From Ruminiclostridium sp. (lineage in GTDB: Bacteria > Bacillota > Clostridia > Oscillospirales > Ruminococcaceae): a stretch of 64,000 nt of DNA. The stretch lies in contig JAFPUE010000133.1 of NCBI GenBank assembly GCA_017395555.1, forward strand, positions 1 to 64,000, written 5' to 3'. The first letter of the stretch is position 1. Each line of letters opens with the position of its first letter. The position numbers and the translations under genes are program-made. Below the pieces are notes generated by a model. That model had not been told where the DNA came from, searched no databases, and worked only from the letters and a program-made list of their open reading frames with translations. Positions 1-7,595 of this stretch are shown here, piece by piece.

Positions 1-55
1 CGGCTCCCATTAGCGCGATGACTGGCAAGAGGGATAATGATACTTCCGTTCTAAC

Positions 56-223
56 GTGAAAATCGTAACGGCTGCACCACAGGAATGGGCAGAGGGTCGT
101 CCCCCTATGAGAGAGTTTAGCAAACTTCCGGCTTATGCGTTCCCTTGTTCGGGGTGTCGTGGACAAATAGAACGTATATGCAGGAGCAAGTGCTGCTGTT
201 TTCAGCAGCACTTGTTTACATAG
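56..223 (+). CDS. Possible small hypothetical protein, GTG start
   Basis: An open frame of 55 codons starts with GTG and contains four close cysteines near its end (CSGC and CCC). It has no convincing ribosome site, and its last codons lie in a terminator-like hairpin, so it may not be a gene. I do not recognise the product. The short frame before it (to base 59) could equally be the tail of a gene starting outside the window. Confidence 0.15.
   Translation: MKIVTAAPQEWAEGRPPMREFSKLPAYAFPCSGCRGQIERICRSKCCCFQQHLFT
187..219 (+). terminator. Perfect 12-bp hairpin, likely terminator
   Basis: CAAGTGCTGCTG at 187-198 pairs perfectly with CAGCAGCACTTG at 203-214 around a TTTT loop, followed by TTTACA. 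It would end whatever transcript enters the window from the left, just before the toxin gene. Confidence 0.6.
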
Positions 224-260
224 GGTTTTCTCTATGAATTCATTGCAAAGGACTGATACA

Positions 261-617
261 ATGATTCAGGTTTATAGAGGCGAAGTCTATCTTGCAACAT
301 TGCTCGGAGAAGGCTGCGAACAGAAAGGCACACGTCCGGTGCTGATAATACAGAACAATGTCGGCAATCGTTTTAGCCCAACAACCATAATAGCGCCGAT
401 AACTTCTTCTATTAAAAAGTGTTCAATGCCCGTCCACGTTCCTGTTTTTAATAGTAGTCTTTATAAGGACTCAATCGTACTGTGTGAACAGATACAGGTT
501 ATGGATAAGAGCAGACTGGAAAAGCCACTTTGCAGGCTGACGGATAAGGAAATGAAAGCAGTAAATGATGCCCTCGCGGTAAGTGTGGGTGATTATGAAC
601 TGCCGGACAAAAGGTAA
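261..617 (+). CDS. MazF/PemK-family mRNA interferase (toxin)
   Basis: This 118-residue protein has the layout of PemK/MazF endoribonucleases: an N-terminal YRGEVYLA strand, the KGTRPVLIIQNN segment, a TTIIAPITSS segment and a C-terminal EQIQVMDKSRL segment. The family cleaves mRNA and is normally held in check by an antitoxin. I chose ATG 261 over the upstream ATG 234 because AAAGGA lies 8 bases before it while 234 has no ribosome site. No obvious antitoxin precedes it; the antirepressor gene starts 18 bases downstream. It may be solitary cargo of the mobile element, as is common for this family in Clostridia. Confidence 0.85.
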   Translation: MIQVYRGEVYLATLLGEGCEQKGTRPVLIIQNNVGNRFSPTTIIAPITSSIKKCSMPVHVPVFNSSLYKDSIVLCEQIQVMDKSRLEKPLCRLTDKEMKAVNDALAVSVGDYELPDKR

Positions 618-635
618 ATATGGAGGAAACATAAT

Positions 636-1418
636 ATGGATCACAATATGCAGATTTTCGAGAATAAGCAGTTCGGCAAAATCAGAACTGTTGAGAAAGA
701 CGGCGAGGTTTGGTTTGTAGGAGTTGATGTAGCAAAAGCTCTTGGATATTCAAATCCGCGAAAGGCTTTGCTTGATCACGTTTATGAAGAAGACAAGGGA
801 GTAACGAAACGTGACACCCTTGGTGGAAGTCAGAATATTTCAATTATCAACGAAAGCGGTTTGTATTCTTTGATTCTGTCAAGTAAGTTGCCTTCCGCCA
901 AAGATTTTAAGAAGTGGGTTACTTCTGAGGTCCTTCCGTCTATCCGCAAACACGGGGCTTACATCACAGATGAACTTCTCGACGAGATCGCCGCGAACAA
1001 GGAAGCTGCCGAAAAGCTGTTCCGTGATCTGAAAGCGGAAAAGGAAAAGAGCCGTGGTCTTGAAGAACAGCTCGAAGTTAATGAGCCGAAGTGTGAGTTT
1101 TACGACAACGTGTTGCAGGCTGAGGGTTTAATGCCAATGACGCTGATAGCGAAAGACTACGGTATATCTGCTACACGTCTGAACTCCATGCTTTACGCTT
1201 TCGGAGTTCAGTACAAAATGCACTGTGGAACTTGGGTCCTTTACGCCGACTATCAGGATTTGGGTTACACACAGACTGTAACCATTTTCCCGCGCTACGA
1301 TTATAACAATCCGAGACTCGTGATGTATTGGACTCACACGGGCAGAGAGTTCCTTTACCGCTTCCTGAAGGAGCGCGGACTCGTGCCGGTGATGGAAAGA
1401 AAATCGCATACTATATAA
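636..1418 (+). CDS. BRO-N / KilAC-type phage antirepressor
   Basis: The 260-residue product starts with a BRO-N domain (about residues 5-110; motifs GVDVAKALGYSNPRKAL, the central INESGLYSLIL and KKWVTSEVLPSIRKHG). A charged helix follows (about 120-150), then a KilAC/ANT-like DNA-binding domain (about 155-250; LIAKDYGISATRLNSML and WVLYADYQDLGY). Such proteins bind DNA or repressors in prophages and other elements, so a role in element gene control is likely. GGAGGAAA 7-8 bases before ATG 636 fixes the start. The gene forms a probable operon with the toxin before it and the small gene after it. Confidence 0.9.
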   Translation: MDHNMQIFENKQFGKIRTVEKDGEVWFVGVDVAKALGYSNPRKALLDHVYEEDKGVTKRDTLGGSQNISIINESGLYSLILSSKLPSAKDFKKWVTSEVLPSIRKHGAYITDELLDEIAANKEAAEKLFRDLKAEKEKSRGLEEQLEVNEPKCEFYDNVLQAEGLMPMTLIAKDYGISATRLNSMLYAFGVQYKMHCGTWVLYADYQDLGYTQTVTIFPRYDYNNPRLVMYWTHTGREFLYRFLKERGLVPVMERKSHTI

Positions 1419-1436
1419 AGAAAGGATATACATCTT

Positions 1437-1625
1437 ATGAAAACAGATATTTATGAAATATCGATCAAGCCGCTGAATCCTTCCGCGGCTGCTGAAAAAG
1501 CGCTGAAGGAGTACAGCGAACAGCTGGGCAAAGCCTGCGAGATCGAACAGGCATTCTACCGCCGTTTCGGTGCATTTATGCCGGACGATCTGTTTCAGAA
1601 GATAGTTGATATCATAACAAGATAA
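1437..1625 (+). CDS. Small element-encoded protein, paralogue of 1703
   Basis: A 62-residue acidic, mostly helical protein with AAAGGA upstream. I do not recognise its family. Its C-terminal half (CEIEQAFYRRFGAFMPDD followed by LFQKIVDII) lines up with the product of the small gene at 1703 (CKIEKIFFKLHGELMPNE followed by LFNEVFDLI), so the two are tandem paralogues. It is part of the antirepressor transcript, with an 18-base gap. Its size and position fit an accessory regulator of the element, but that is a guess. Confidence 0.7.
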   Translation: MKTDIYEISIKPLNPSAAAEKALKEYSEQLGKACEIEQAFYRRFGAFMPDDLFQKIVDIITR

Positions 1626-1637
1626 GCAATACGAAAA

Positions 1638-1669
1638 GTGCCGCAGGCGAATACCAACGCTTGCGGCAC
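1638..1669 (+). other. Strong intercistronic hairpin
   Basis: GTGCCGCAGGCG (1638-1649) pairs with CGCTTGCGGCAC (1658-1669) with a single G-T wobble. No T-run follows, so it may be a processing or attenuation structure between the two small paralogous genes rather than a full terminator. Confidence 0.45.
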
Positions 1670-1702
1670 AGTTATATAAAGGTATGAAAGGAAATACATA
1701 AA

Positions 1703-1882
1703 ATGAGCAGAGCAAAGTTTTTAGCAGTAAAATACGCAAAATACGATATAGGCAAGGTCACAAGCTATGACAAAGCGTTAGAGATAACGTGCAAGATAGA
1801 GAAGATCTTCTTCAAGCTCCATGGCGAGCTTATGCCGAATGAGCTTTTCAATGAGGTCTTTGACCTTATCTATGCGGCGTGA
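1703..1882 (+). CDS. Small element-encoded protein, paralogue of 1437
   Basis: A 59-codon gene with GAAAGGAA about 10 bases before its ATG. The product is a short helical protein sharing the motif C-x-I-E-x-x-F-x-x-x-x-G-x-x-M-P-x-x-L-F-x-x-x-x-D-x-I with the gene at 1437. No function is known to me. The pair is separated by the hairpin at 1638. Conservation after duplication argues that both are real coding genes. Confidence 0.65.
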   Translation: MSRAKFLAVKYAKYDIGKVTSYDKALEITCKIEKIFFKLHGELMPNELFNEVFDLIYAA

Positions 1883-1953
1883 CAATATTAAGGTCGAATA
1901 ATGAATAATTCAGTATTATTTCCCATAAAAATGGAAATAACAGGGGGGACAAT

Positions 1954-2055
1954 ATGGTCATAAACAGATTTATATCAGAAAATGAAAAAGATAGAAGTGA
2001 AAAAATCAATAAACTTCTCGTAGAATATATAAATAAAAAAGAGAAGAGTAAATAG
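1954..2055 (+). CDS. 33-residue basic small protein before the integrase
   Basis: This very short frame has a near-ideal ribosome site (AGGGGGGA, 4-5 bases before ATG) and encodes a lysine-rich helical peptide (KSEK and NKKEKSK tails). It ends two bases before the integrase promoter begins. A tiny charged protein next to a large serine integrase is a typical place for a recombination directionality factor, but the sequence alone cannot show that. Confidence 0.5.
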   Translation: MVINRFISENEKDRSEKINKLLVEYINKKEKSK

Positions 2056-2057
2056 AA

Positions 2058-2086
2058 TTGACAACGGCTATTTATTATGGTATAAT
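2058..2086 (+). promoter_or_regulatory. Consensus sigma-A promoter of the integrase
   Basis: TTGACA at 2058-2063 and TATAAT at 2081-2086 are separated by exactly 17 bases, a perfect match to the housekeeping consensus. It lies 46 bases before the integrase start, so the recombinase can be expressed independently of the upstream element genes. Confidence 0.9.
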
Positions 2087-2132
2087 ACTATATAATAATA
2101 GATAGTCGTTTTGTTTATAGGAGGAAAACAAA

Positions 2133-3713
2133 ATGACAGATTTACCCAAAGTTGCAATCTATTGTAGATTGTCGGAAGAAGATCGATATAAAAGCAATGA
2201 AACCGATGATAGCGAGAGTATTAAGAATCAAAAGGCTATGCTTACGCAATACTCGATAGATCACGATTGGTTGATTTATGACATCTATTCCGATGATGAC
2301 TTTACGGGTTCAGACAGGAATAGACCTGCATTTAATAAGCTGCTCAAAGACGCAGAAGCCGGAAAGTTTAATATCGTTCTGTGCAAAACACAAAGCCGCT
2401 TCACTCGTGAGCTGGAAATGGTAGAAAAGTATATCCATTACTATTTTCCATTATGGGGAGTGCGCTTCGTAAGTATAGTTGATAATGCCGATACAGATGT
2501 TAAGGGCAATAAAAAATCGAGACAGATAAACGGACTGATAAACGAATGGTATCTCGAAGATATGTCTGAAAACATCAAAGCTGTCTTAACAAATCGCAGA
2601 AAGAACGGCTTTTTTATAGGCGCTTTTGCTCCGTTTGGATATATGAAAGATCCGGCAATTAAAGGACATCTTTTAGTTGATGAACCGGCAGCAGAAGTTG
2701 TCAGGCGTATTTATGATCTATATCTGTCCGGCATAGGTTGCACATCAATAGCAAGAATTCTGAATGCAGACGGTGTTTTGTCACCAGCCGAATATAAAAC
2801 ACAGAATGGTTTTGATTACAAATCCAATCATTATCCTAAAAGTAAACCTTTATGGCGATACTTTATGGTCAATTCCATATTATCCAATGAAGTTTACATA
2901 GGTAATCTGGTTCAGAATAAGGCTCACAGTATTTCGTATAAGACAAAGATAATCAAGCCTACCGGTAAAAGTCAATGGATCAGAGTAGAAAATACTCACG
3001 AACCTATAATTGATAAAGAAGTATGGTTAAAGGTTCAAAGTATTAAATCTGACCGTGCAATAGTGTGTCACACTGATAATTCCAAGAAGGTCAACATATT
3101 CAGCAAGAAACTGTTTTGCTGTCATTGTGGCGGAACACTAAAACTGACCAAGACGAAAACGAGCGTAGGATTGATTTGTGGAGTACACGATTATGACAAA
3201 GCAAGGTGTCCGGAAGGAGTCAGAGTAACCTATAAGCGTCTGTACGATGTAGTTTTGCAGGAACTCAAAGCTCAGATCGTACAACACGCTGATGCTGATT
3301 ATGTTTCGGAAGAGATACAGGTCAACAATAGCACTCAAAGCAAAATAATCGTAGCTCAGGAAGGTCTTGAAAAATCTCAAAGGAAACTTCAGGAATTACT
3401 AAACGCAAACAAAGCATTATATTTGGACAAACTCAAGGGAATAATTGCAGAGGAAATGTTTATTGAACTATCAGCGGGGTTTACCGCTGATATAGAACAG
3501 GTCAAATCTGTAATAACCAAAACAGAGCATAGGATTGAGGAATTACGAGAAATCGTTAAAACCAATCAGACAAAAATGCAGATTGCTAAGGAATATCTTG
3601 ATATGACCGATCTTAACTTTGAAATTGTCCAAACATTTATTGACAAGATCATTGTTCATCCAACTCCCAAATATAGCCGTGAAGTAAACATTGAGGTCTT
3701 TTGGAATTTTTAA
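2133..3713 (+). CDS. Large serine recombinase (site-specific integrase)
   Basis: The 526-residue protein has a resolvase catalytic domain at residues 5-150 (YCRLS with nucleophile Ser14, and TQSRFTRE), then a recombinase domain (about 170-280; GFFIGAFAPFGY and the ILSNEVYIGN motif). A zinc ribbon at about 327-365 has a CCHCGG knuckle and C..C partners, and a long coiled coil covers about 385-475. That is the full architecture of large serine integrases, which insert an element at an att site without homology. GGAGGAAAA precedes ATG 2133. Its stop codon lies 24 bases from the point where cotJC is broken, the usual location of such an integrase at the end of its element. Confidence 0.95.
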   Translation: MTDLPKVAIYCRLSEEDRYKSNETDDSESIKNQKAMLTQYSIDHDWLIYDIYSDDDFTGSDRNRPAFNKLLKDAEAGKFNIVLCKTQSRFTRELEMVEKYIHYYFPLWGVRFVSIVDNADTDVKGNKKSRQINGLINEWYLEDMSENIKAVLTNRRKNGFFIGAFAPFGYMKDPAIKGHLLVDEPAAEVVRRIYDLYLSGIGCTSIARILNADGVLSPAEYKTQNGFDYKSNHYPKSKPLWRYFMVNSILSNEVYIGNLVQNKAHSISYKTKIIKPTGKSQWIRVENTHEPIIDKEVWLKVQSIKSDRAIVCHTDNSKKVNIFSKKLFCCHCGGTLKLTKTKTSVGLICGVHDYDKARCPEGVRVTYKRLYDVVLQELKAQIVQHADADYVSEEIQVNNSTQSKIIVAQEGLEKSQRKLQELLNANKALYLDKLKGIIAEEMFIELSAGFTADIEQVKSVITKTEHRIEELREIVKTNQTKMQIAKEYLDMTDLNFEIVQTFIDKIIVHPTPKYSREVNIEVFWNF

Positions 3714-3729
3714 AGGTATATATTTCGTA

Positions 3730-3746
3730 GTGTTACCCTCTGCCGC
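3730..3746. other. Element/chromosome junction (att site) inside cotJC
   Basis: On the minus strand, CotJC homology runs through the conserved DMAAE residues (Glu136, codon 3738-3740) and then stops abruptly. The next codons encode nothing like the conserved Q-K-A-R that normally follows. The crossover is therefore at about 3735-3742, just after the integrase gene. The other att site and the 3' part of cotJC should lie left of the window. Confidence 0.7.
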
Positions 3747-4145
3747 CATATCCTCCATAATATCCGCGATAGGATCAGCCTTGCTTTGCAGGTATGCCGC
3801 CGAAAACGGAACGCCCGACGCGCTTGCGGGATAAACACCGTTCGCGTGGTCAATGTAGTAATCCCCGACACCGTAGCGGTCAAAGCTCTTTGCGCCCTCA
3901 CCCTTTGTGAGCTGCGTCACTATGCTTCCCACCATTTCGAGATGCCCGAGTTCCTCGGTGCCTATATCCGTCAGCAGCGCGATGCCACACTTTTCGGTCT
4001 GCGCGAAACGCTGGGACAGGTAGCGGAGCGACGCTCCGAGCTCGCCGTCGGGACCGCCGTACTGCGATAAGATATAGCTCGCGAGCTTCGGGTTCTTGTT
4101 ATTGATCTTTACGGGGATCTGTGTCATTTTTGTGAATATGAACAT
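3738..4145 (-). pseudogene. cotJC: CotJC spore coat protein, interrupted 5' part
   Basis: The first 136 codons encode a canonical CotJC (manganese-catalase-like fold) start: KLASYILSQYGGPDGELGAS, DIGTEELGHLEMV with metal-ligand-type Glu/His residues, and DPIADIMEDMAAE. The family is about 190 residues long, and the missing C-terminal third carries further metal ligands. The frame runs on into the mobile element to 3543, giving a hybrid of 200 codons whose last 64 are element DNA. AAGGAGGG precedes ATG 4145, and cotJB ends 13 bases upstream. If the element excises precisely the gene would be restored, so disrupted gene is more accurate than dead gene. Confidence 0.9.
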
Positions 4146-4158
4146 ATTTCAGCCCTCC

Positions 4159-4428
4159 TTATGACATTTTCTGTGACGGCCATACGCCGACGAGCCATTC
4201 CCAGCTGTCAGCGCAGTCCGCGGAGGCAGCCACCAGCGGGTAGCACCGTTTCTCGAACGCGTCAAAGCACGCCTTCGCGCTTTCGCAGGCCTCCTCGAAC
4301 ATACGGATCGCTCGTGTGTCATCGGGGTGGGTGTCGAGATAAAGGTTGAGGTCTGTCATATAGAACATAGCCTCGCTCAGCTTTTTCATAAGCTGTGCGG
4401 AGGTCATTGACAGTCTGTTATTTTCCAT
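4159..4428 (-). CDS. cotJB: Spore coat protein CotJB
   Basis: The 89-residue product has the CotJB core: a helical MKKLSEAMFYMTDLNLYLD segment, HPDDTRAIRMFEEA, and a tryptophan-rich end (DSWEWLVGVWPS). CotJB is a small inner spore-coat component made in the mother cell with CotJA and CotJC. ATG 4428 overlaps the end of cotJA by 11 bases, so the two are translationally coupled. Nothing suggests damage here; only the third gene of the operon is interrupted. Confidence 0.92.
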   Translation of the reverse strand: MENNRLSMTSAQLMKKLSEAMFYMTDLNLYLDTHPDDTRAIRMFEEACESAKACFDAFEKRCYPLVAASADCADSWEWLVGVWPSQKMS

Positions 4429-4609
4429 CGTAAAGCCCCCTCTCATACTCGCCGAGACAGATATCGAGCTCGGGGAATATCGTACCCTGCACCATAGCTT
4501 TCTCCGGCGTGTAAACGCGCCCGAGCTTCTGGAAAGGCACATAAGCGTATCCTACCCGCTCGTTTGTGGCAGCGGACATTTCGTTTCTTTCACATTCGCT
4601 GTAATTCAT
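4418..4609 (-). CDS. cotJA: Spore coat-associated protein CotJA
   Basis: This 63-residue protein carries the CotJA pattern: YAYVPFQKLGRVYTPEKAM, then GTIFPELDICLGEYERG. It is the first gene of cotJABC. I chose ATG 4609 because AAAGGA lies 9 bases upstream; an in-frame ATG at 4627 has no ribosome site and sits on that same motif. The operon is divergent from the gene at 4755. I could not identify a clear sporulation-sigma promoter in the 145-base gap. Confidence 0.88.
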   Translation of the reverse strand: MNYSECERNEMSAATNERVGYAYVPFQKLGRVYTPEKAMVQGTIFPELDICLGEYERGLYDGK

Positions 4610-4707
4610 GCGATCGCATCCTTTCATTATTTTTGCCGATTGGCTTTTTTATTTTATGCAGGAAAGCGGTCAATTGTTATGGTCATATCGGAAAATGTCA
4701 AAGGGTA

Positions 4708-4736
4708 TTGAAAAATTCCGGAAAGTGTGGTAAAAT
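4708..4736 (+). promoter_or_regulatory. Sigma-A promoter for the 4755 gene
   Basis: TTGAAA (4708-4713) and TAAAAT (4731-4736) have a 17-base spacer with a TG just before the -10 region. The promoter is 18 bases from the gene start. Confidence 0.7.
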
Positions 4737-4754
4737 AAGAATCGAGGTGATCTT

Positions 4755-5348
4755 ATGAAAACGAACAAGATCGAGTTTACCACCGCGAATGTGTCAACGG
4801 CGGTCCCGTCTCTCACACAGGAAACGGAGAAGCTCGCTGATTGCGGCGGGCTCGGCAGACGCGAAAAGATGAAGCTGGTACTTATTACCGAGGAGCTAGC
4901 GGAGGCTGTCAAAAATCTTATAAATTACGGAGCTGCGGTATTCTGCGCGGAAAATAAGGGCAACGAGTACACGATCTCGTTTACGATAAAGCCGGACAAA
5001 ACGATCTACAACGACGAGCGGAAGAAGCTGATATCGTACTCCACGAGCGGAAAGAACGCGAGTGCGACAGGCGTTTCCGGGAAGATACGTGAAATGGCGG
5101 AGAAGGTGATCGCAGATCATCTGGAGCTTAAGGAAATGAATGCCTCAAATCTCATAGGTCACAGAAACGAAGCTTTCTTATCCGACGGCAGTGTGGTGTG
5201 GTCACTTACAAGCTACCGCTCCGATGCGGAAGAGGGTACGGAAGAGTGGGACGAGCTGGAAATGTCGATACTCGCGAACGCTGCCGATGAGATCACAGTC
5301 GGAGTTATGGGCGGCATAGTAGAGATAAATGCATACAAGAAATTTTAA
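4755..5348 (+). CDS. Uncharacterised protein, possible HATPase-like (RsbW-type) fold
   Basis: A 197-residue soluble protein with AGGTGA before its ATG. Residues about 28-75 (LGRREKMKLVLITEELAEA, then a VKNLINYG segment) resemble the N-box helix of anti-sigma-factor/histidine-kinase ATPases, where E-x-x-x-N residues coordinate magnesium and ATP. The following ISFTIKPD strand fits the same fold. I cannot see a clear glycine-rich G1/G2 box, so the assignment is weak and it could be a non-ATP-binding relative. It is divergently transcribed from cotJABC. Confidence 0.55.
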   Translation: MKTNKIEFTTANVSTAVPSLTQETEKLADCGGLGRREKMKLVLITEELAEAVKNLINYGAAVFCAENKGNEYTISFTIKPDKTIYNDERKKLISYSTSGKNASATGVSGKIREMAEKVIADHLELKEMNASNLIGHRNEAFLSDGSVVWSLTSYRSDAEEGTEEWDELEMSILANAADEITVGVMGGIVEINAYKKF

Positions 5349-5492
5349 GAAATGGGTAGGGTTGTTTTGCACAAATCCTGCCTTGATTTTTTGTTGATAT
5401 CTACAAAAGTAAAATTTTTTCGCAAATTCTGTCACAAATCGCGGCTTTTTTCCGTCTTTATATATAGAAGCCAAAAACGGGAGGAAATCAAA

Positions 5493-6782
5493 ATGAAAAA
5501 AACGTTGAAACTAATAGCCGCGGCACTGACCGCGATAACCGCAATGTCCTGCGCGTCGGTAACGGCATCCGCGGACAGGCTCGAAACATACGGCGGCGTA
5601 ACATACCGCTATTCCGACACGGGAAGGTATCTCGGCAGGTTCACGGGCTGGTCAAAGAGCCGTGGAAAGATGTACTATTACCTTGACGGCGTGAAGGTCA
5701 CCAAAAATATGGTCATAAACGGCAGGCGCTTCCGCTTCGACAAGAACGGGGTTTATCTCGGCAAGTACACAGGCTGGACGACTGCGGAGGACAAAAACAA
5801 GCATTACTGGAAAGACGGCGAAATGCTGAAAAACACATGGATAAAGATGAAGAACGGCAAGTACCGCTATGTTGACGGTGCCGGCAATATGCGTATAGGC
5901 TGGGCAATGGTAACACGGGGCGGCAACGGCAAATACAGCTATTTTGACCGCAACGGCTACTGGGACGGCAAGACATATTACACCGGCTATCGTGTAAACA
6001 CCCTTGCGGATGTTTTCAAGGATATCGACTTCTTCTCCGGCGACAGGTATTACTATGCCATTGATACGCACCAGAACAAATATATGAAGAGCTTCAACGA
6101 CAGTGATCTGCTGTATCAGATAATATCGAAGGATCTGAAAACTCCGCTTCTGTGGGACGATCTTGTGACCGATGACGAGTACGGGATCGCAGGCGGTATA
6201 AGCCGTGCCGGAACAAGGATAGTGCTGCGCAGCTCCGTCGATAAGAACCTCGATCTTGAGCTGACGCAAGTCGGAGGACGGGAAACATATCTTTACAATA
6301 CATATTATGGTTTCGGGCTGAAGCTGACGGACGGCTACGCGTTCTCAAAGATCGCAAGGGCGATCGGTCTCACCGATTGGAGCTATACTGAGCCGGACGA
6401 CGAGGGCGAGGATTACAACTGCGAGTATGAAGACCCTGAACCGCTCGACGAGGAACAGGAGCAGGAGATAATCTCGGATTTTCTGAAATATAAGGCAGGG
6501 ACAAGGTTCTGGAAGACGGTAAAGTCCTCGGATCTTCGCATATACGGGTACTTCGGCACATACAAAAACGGCGAGGTGGTGATCGTTTACGGCGACGAGC
6601 TGGAAGTCCTTGATGATATAAACGAGATCGAGATAGAGGGCTATACGATAGAGCTCGGAAGCAGCAGCTATGAAATGCTTCTGCATTGTGGCGGAACGTT
6701 CTATGAAATAGACGAAGCGTATGAAATGGACTTGCTTTCCCTTGAAGATATAGCTGCGATTTCTTATTACAGTACACACTGA
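5493..6782 (+). CDS. Secreted protein with cell-wall-binding-type repeats (paralogue 1)
   Basis: The 429-residue product starts with a signal peptide (KK, hydrophobic core, ASVTASA cleavage region). At about 30-170 come aromatic/glycine repeats (GRFTGW, YYYLDG, GKYTGW, YRYVDG, GKYSYFDRNGYW) of the choline-/glucan-binding type. A C-terminal region of about 250 residues (rich in D, E, Y) is unlike anything I recognise. ATG 5493 has GGAGGAAA upstream; a longer open frame from 5352 has none. It is the first of three tandem paralogues. The signal peptide also contains MSC, which is not a convincing lipobox because an A-x-A site follows it. Confidence 0.8.
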   Translation: MKKTLKLIAAALTAITAMSCASVTASADRLETYGGVTYRYSDTGRYLGRFTGWSKSRGKMYYYLDGVKVTKNMVINGRRFRFDKNGVYLGKYTGWTTAEDKNKHYWKDGEMLKNTWIKMKNGKYRYVDGAGNMRIGWAMVTRGGNGKYSYFDRNGYWDGKTYYTGYRVNTLADVFKDIDFFSGDRYYYAIDTHQNKYMKSFNDSDLLYQIISKDLKTPLLWDDLVTDDEYGIAGGISRAGTRIVLRSSVDKNLDLELTQVGGRETYLYNTYYGFGLKLTDGYAFSKIARAIGLTDWSYTEPDDEGEDYNCEYEDPEPLDEEQEQEIISDFLKYKAGTRFWKTVKSSDLRIYGYFGTYKNGEVVIVYGDELEVLDDINEIEIEGYTIELGSSSYEMLLHCGGTFYEIDEAYEMDLLSLEDIAAISYYSTH

Positions 6783-6789
6783 AAGCCTG

Positions 6790-6818
6790 TTGTCGAGACA
6801 GGGGATAGATGTTATAAT
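6790..6818 (+). promoter_or_regulatory. Promoter for the second and third secreted paralogues
   Basis: TTGTCG (6790-6795) and TATAAT (6813-6818) with a 17-base spacer lie in the gap between the first and second paralogues, 29 bases before the next ATG. Confidence 0.65.
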
Positions 6819-6846
6819 AAAATAGTAACAAACGGAGGAAAACAAA

Positions 6847-7581
6847 ATGAAAAAATCACTTAAACTCATAGCCGCGGCACTCGCCGCGATAACCTCGATG
6901 TCCTGCACGGCGGTGAGCGCTTACGCGGACAAGCTCAGAACCGTTGACGGCGTGAAGTACCGTTATTCCGACAGCGGTGAGAAGAAAGGAATGTTCACCG
7001 GCTGGACGAAAACAAGCAGCGGAAAGCGTTTCTATTACAAAAAGGGTATCGCACAGACAGGCTGGGTGCATATCGGCAAAAACTGGTACTACATAGACAA
7101 GAGTAAAGGAAGGCTCACAGGAAAGCAGACGATCGGCGGAGCACTGTACAATTTAGGAAAAGGCGGCAGTTGGGATAAGAAATGCACATATCCCGACGGC
7201 ACAGCCGAATATCCGCCCGATAAGCTGTGGTCTGTGCTCAGCAAAAAAGCTTACGGCGGACTTGTGTATGAGGACGGAATGTATGTTGTGATGTCCGTGG
7301 ACGGAAAAGCGGAAAAAGCTGTGCAGAAAGCTTTGCCCGGACTCAGCGGCATTATTTTCAGACCGGTGAAATACTCGGTTTACGAGCTTGAAAAGATAAG
7401 GACAAAACTTGCGGACGAACTGAAAGGCAAGTGGTACACTCACGGTATTTACGATGCCGAAAACAAAATAGTTTTTGAAGTCGATGAAAAGTACCTTGAT
7501 GAAGTTACGAAATATATCAATGAAAACGGATATTCCGACTATGCACGGGCAGAAACGGGATCTGAGCCTACACTGGATTAA
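6847..7581 (+). CDS. Secreted protein with cell-wall-binding-type repeats (paralogue 2)
   Basis: A 244-residue protein. Its signal peptide is nearly identical to that of its neighbours (LKLIAAALAAITSMSC, then an A-Y-A site). Aromatic repeats follow (VKYRYSDSG, FTGWTKT, KRFYYKKG, TGWVHIGKNWYYIDKSKG), with a short unrecognised C-terminal domain of about 120 residues. It is probably exported and associated with the cell envelope. GGAGGAAAACAAA precedes its ATG, a context shared by all three genes. The gap to the next gene is only 14 bases. Confidence 0.8.
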   Translation: MKKSLKLIAAALAAITSMSCTAVSAYADKLRTVDGVKYRYSDSGEKKGMFTGWTKTSSGKRFYYKKGIAQTGWVHIGKNWYYIDKSKGRLTGKQTIGGALYNLGKGGSWDKKCTYPDGTAEYPPDKLWSVLSKKAYGGLVYEDGMYVVMSVDGKAEKAVQKALPGLSGIIFRPVKYSVYELEKIRTKLADELKGKWYTHGIYDAENKIVFEVDEKYLDEVTKYINENGYSDYARAETGSEPTLD

Positions 7582-7595
7582 CGGAGGAAATCAAT

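Noticed and set aside
1..233. Start of the window considered as the cotJC 3' part or element left end
   Set aside because: I see no CotJC-like C-terminal codons on either strand in this stretch, so the other end of the element is outside the window.
3543..3737. C-terminal 64 codons of the hybrid cotJC frame as real protein
   Set aside because: They are antisense to the end of the integrase gene and match no part of CotJC; they result from reading through the att junction.
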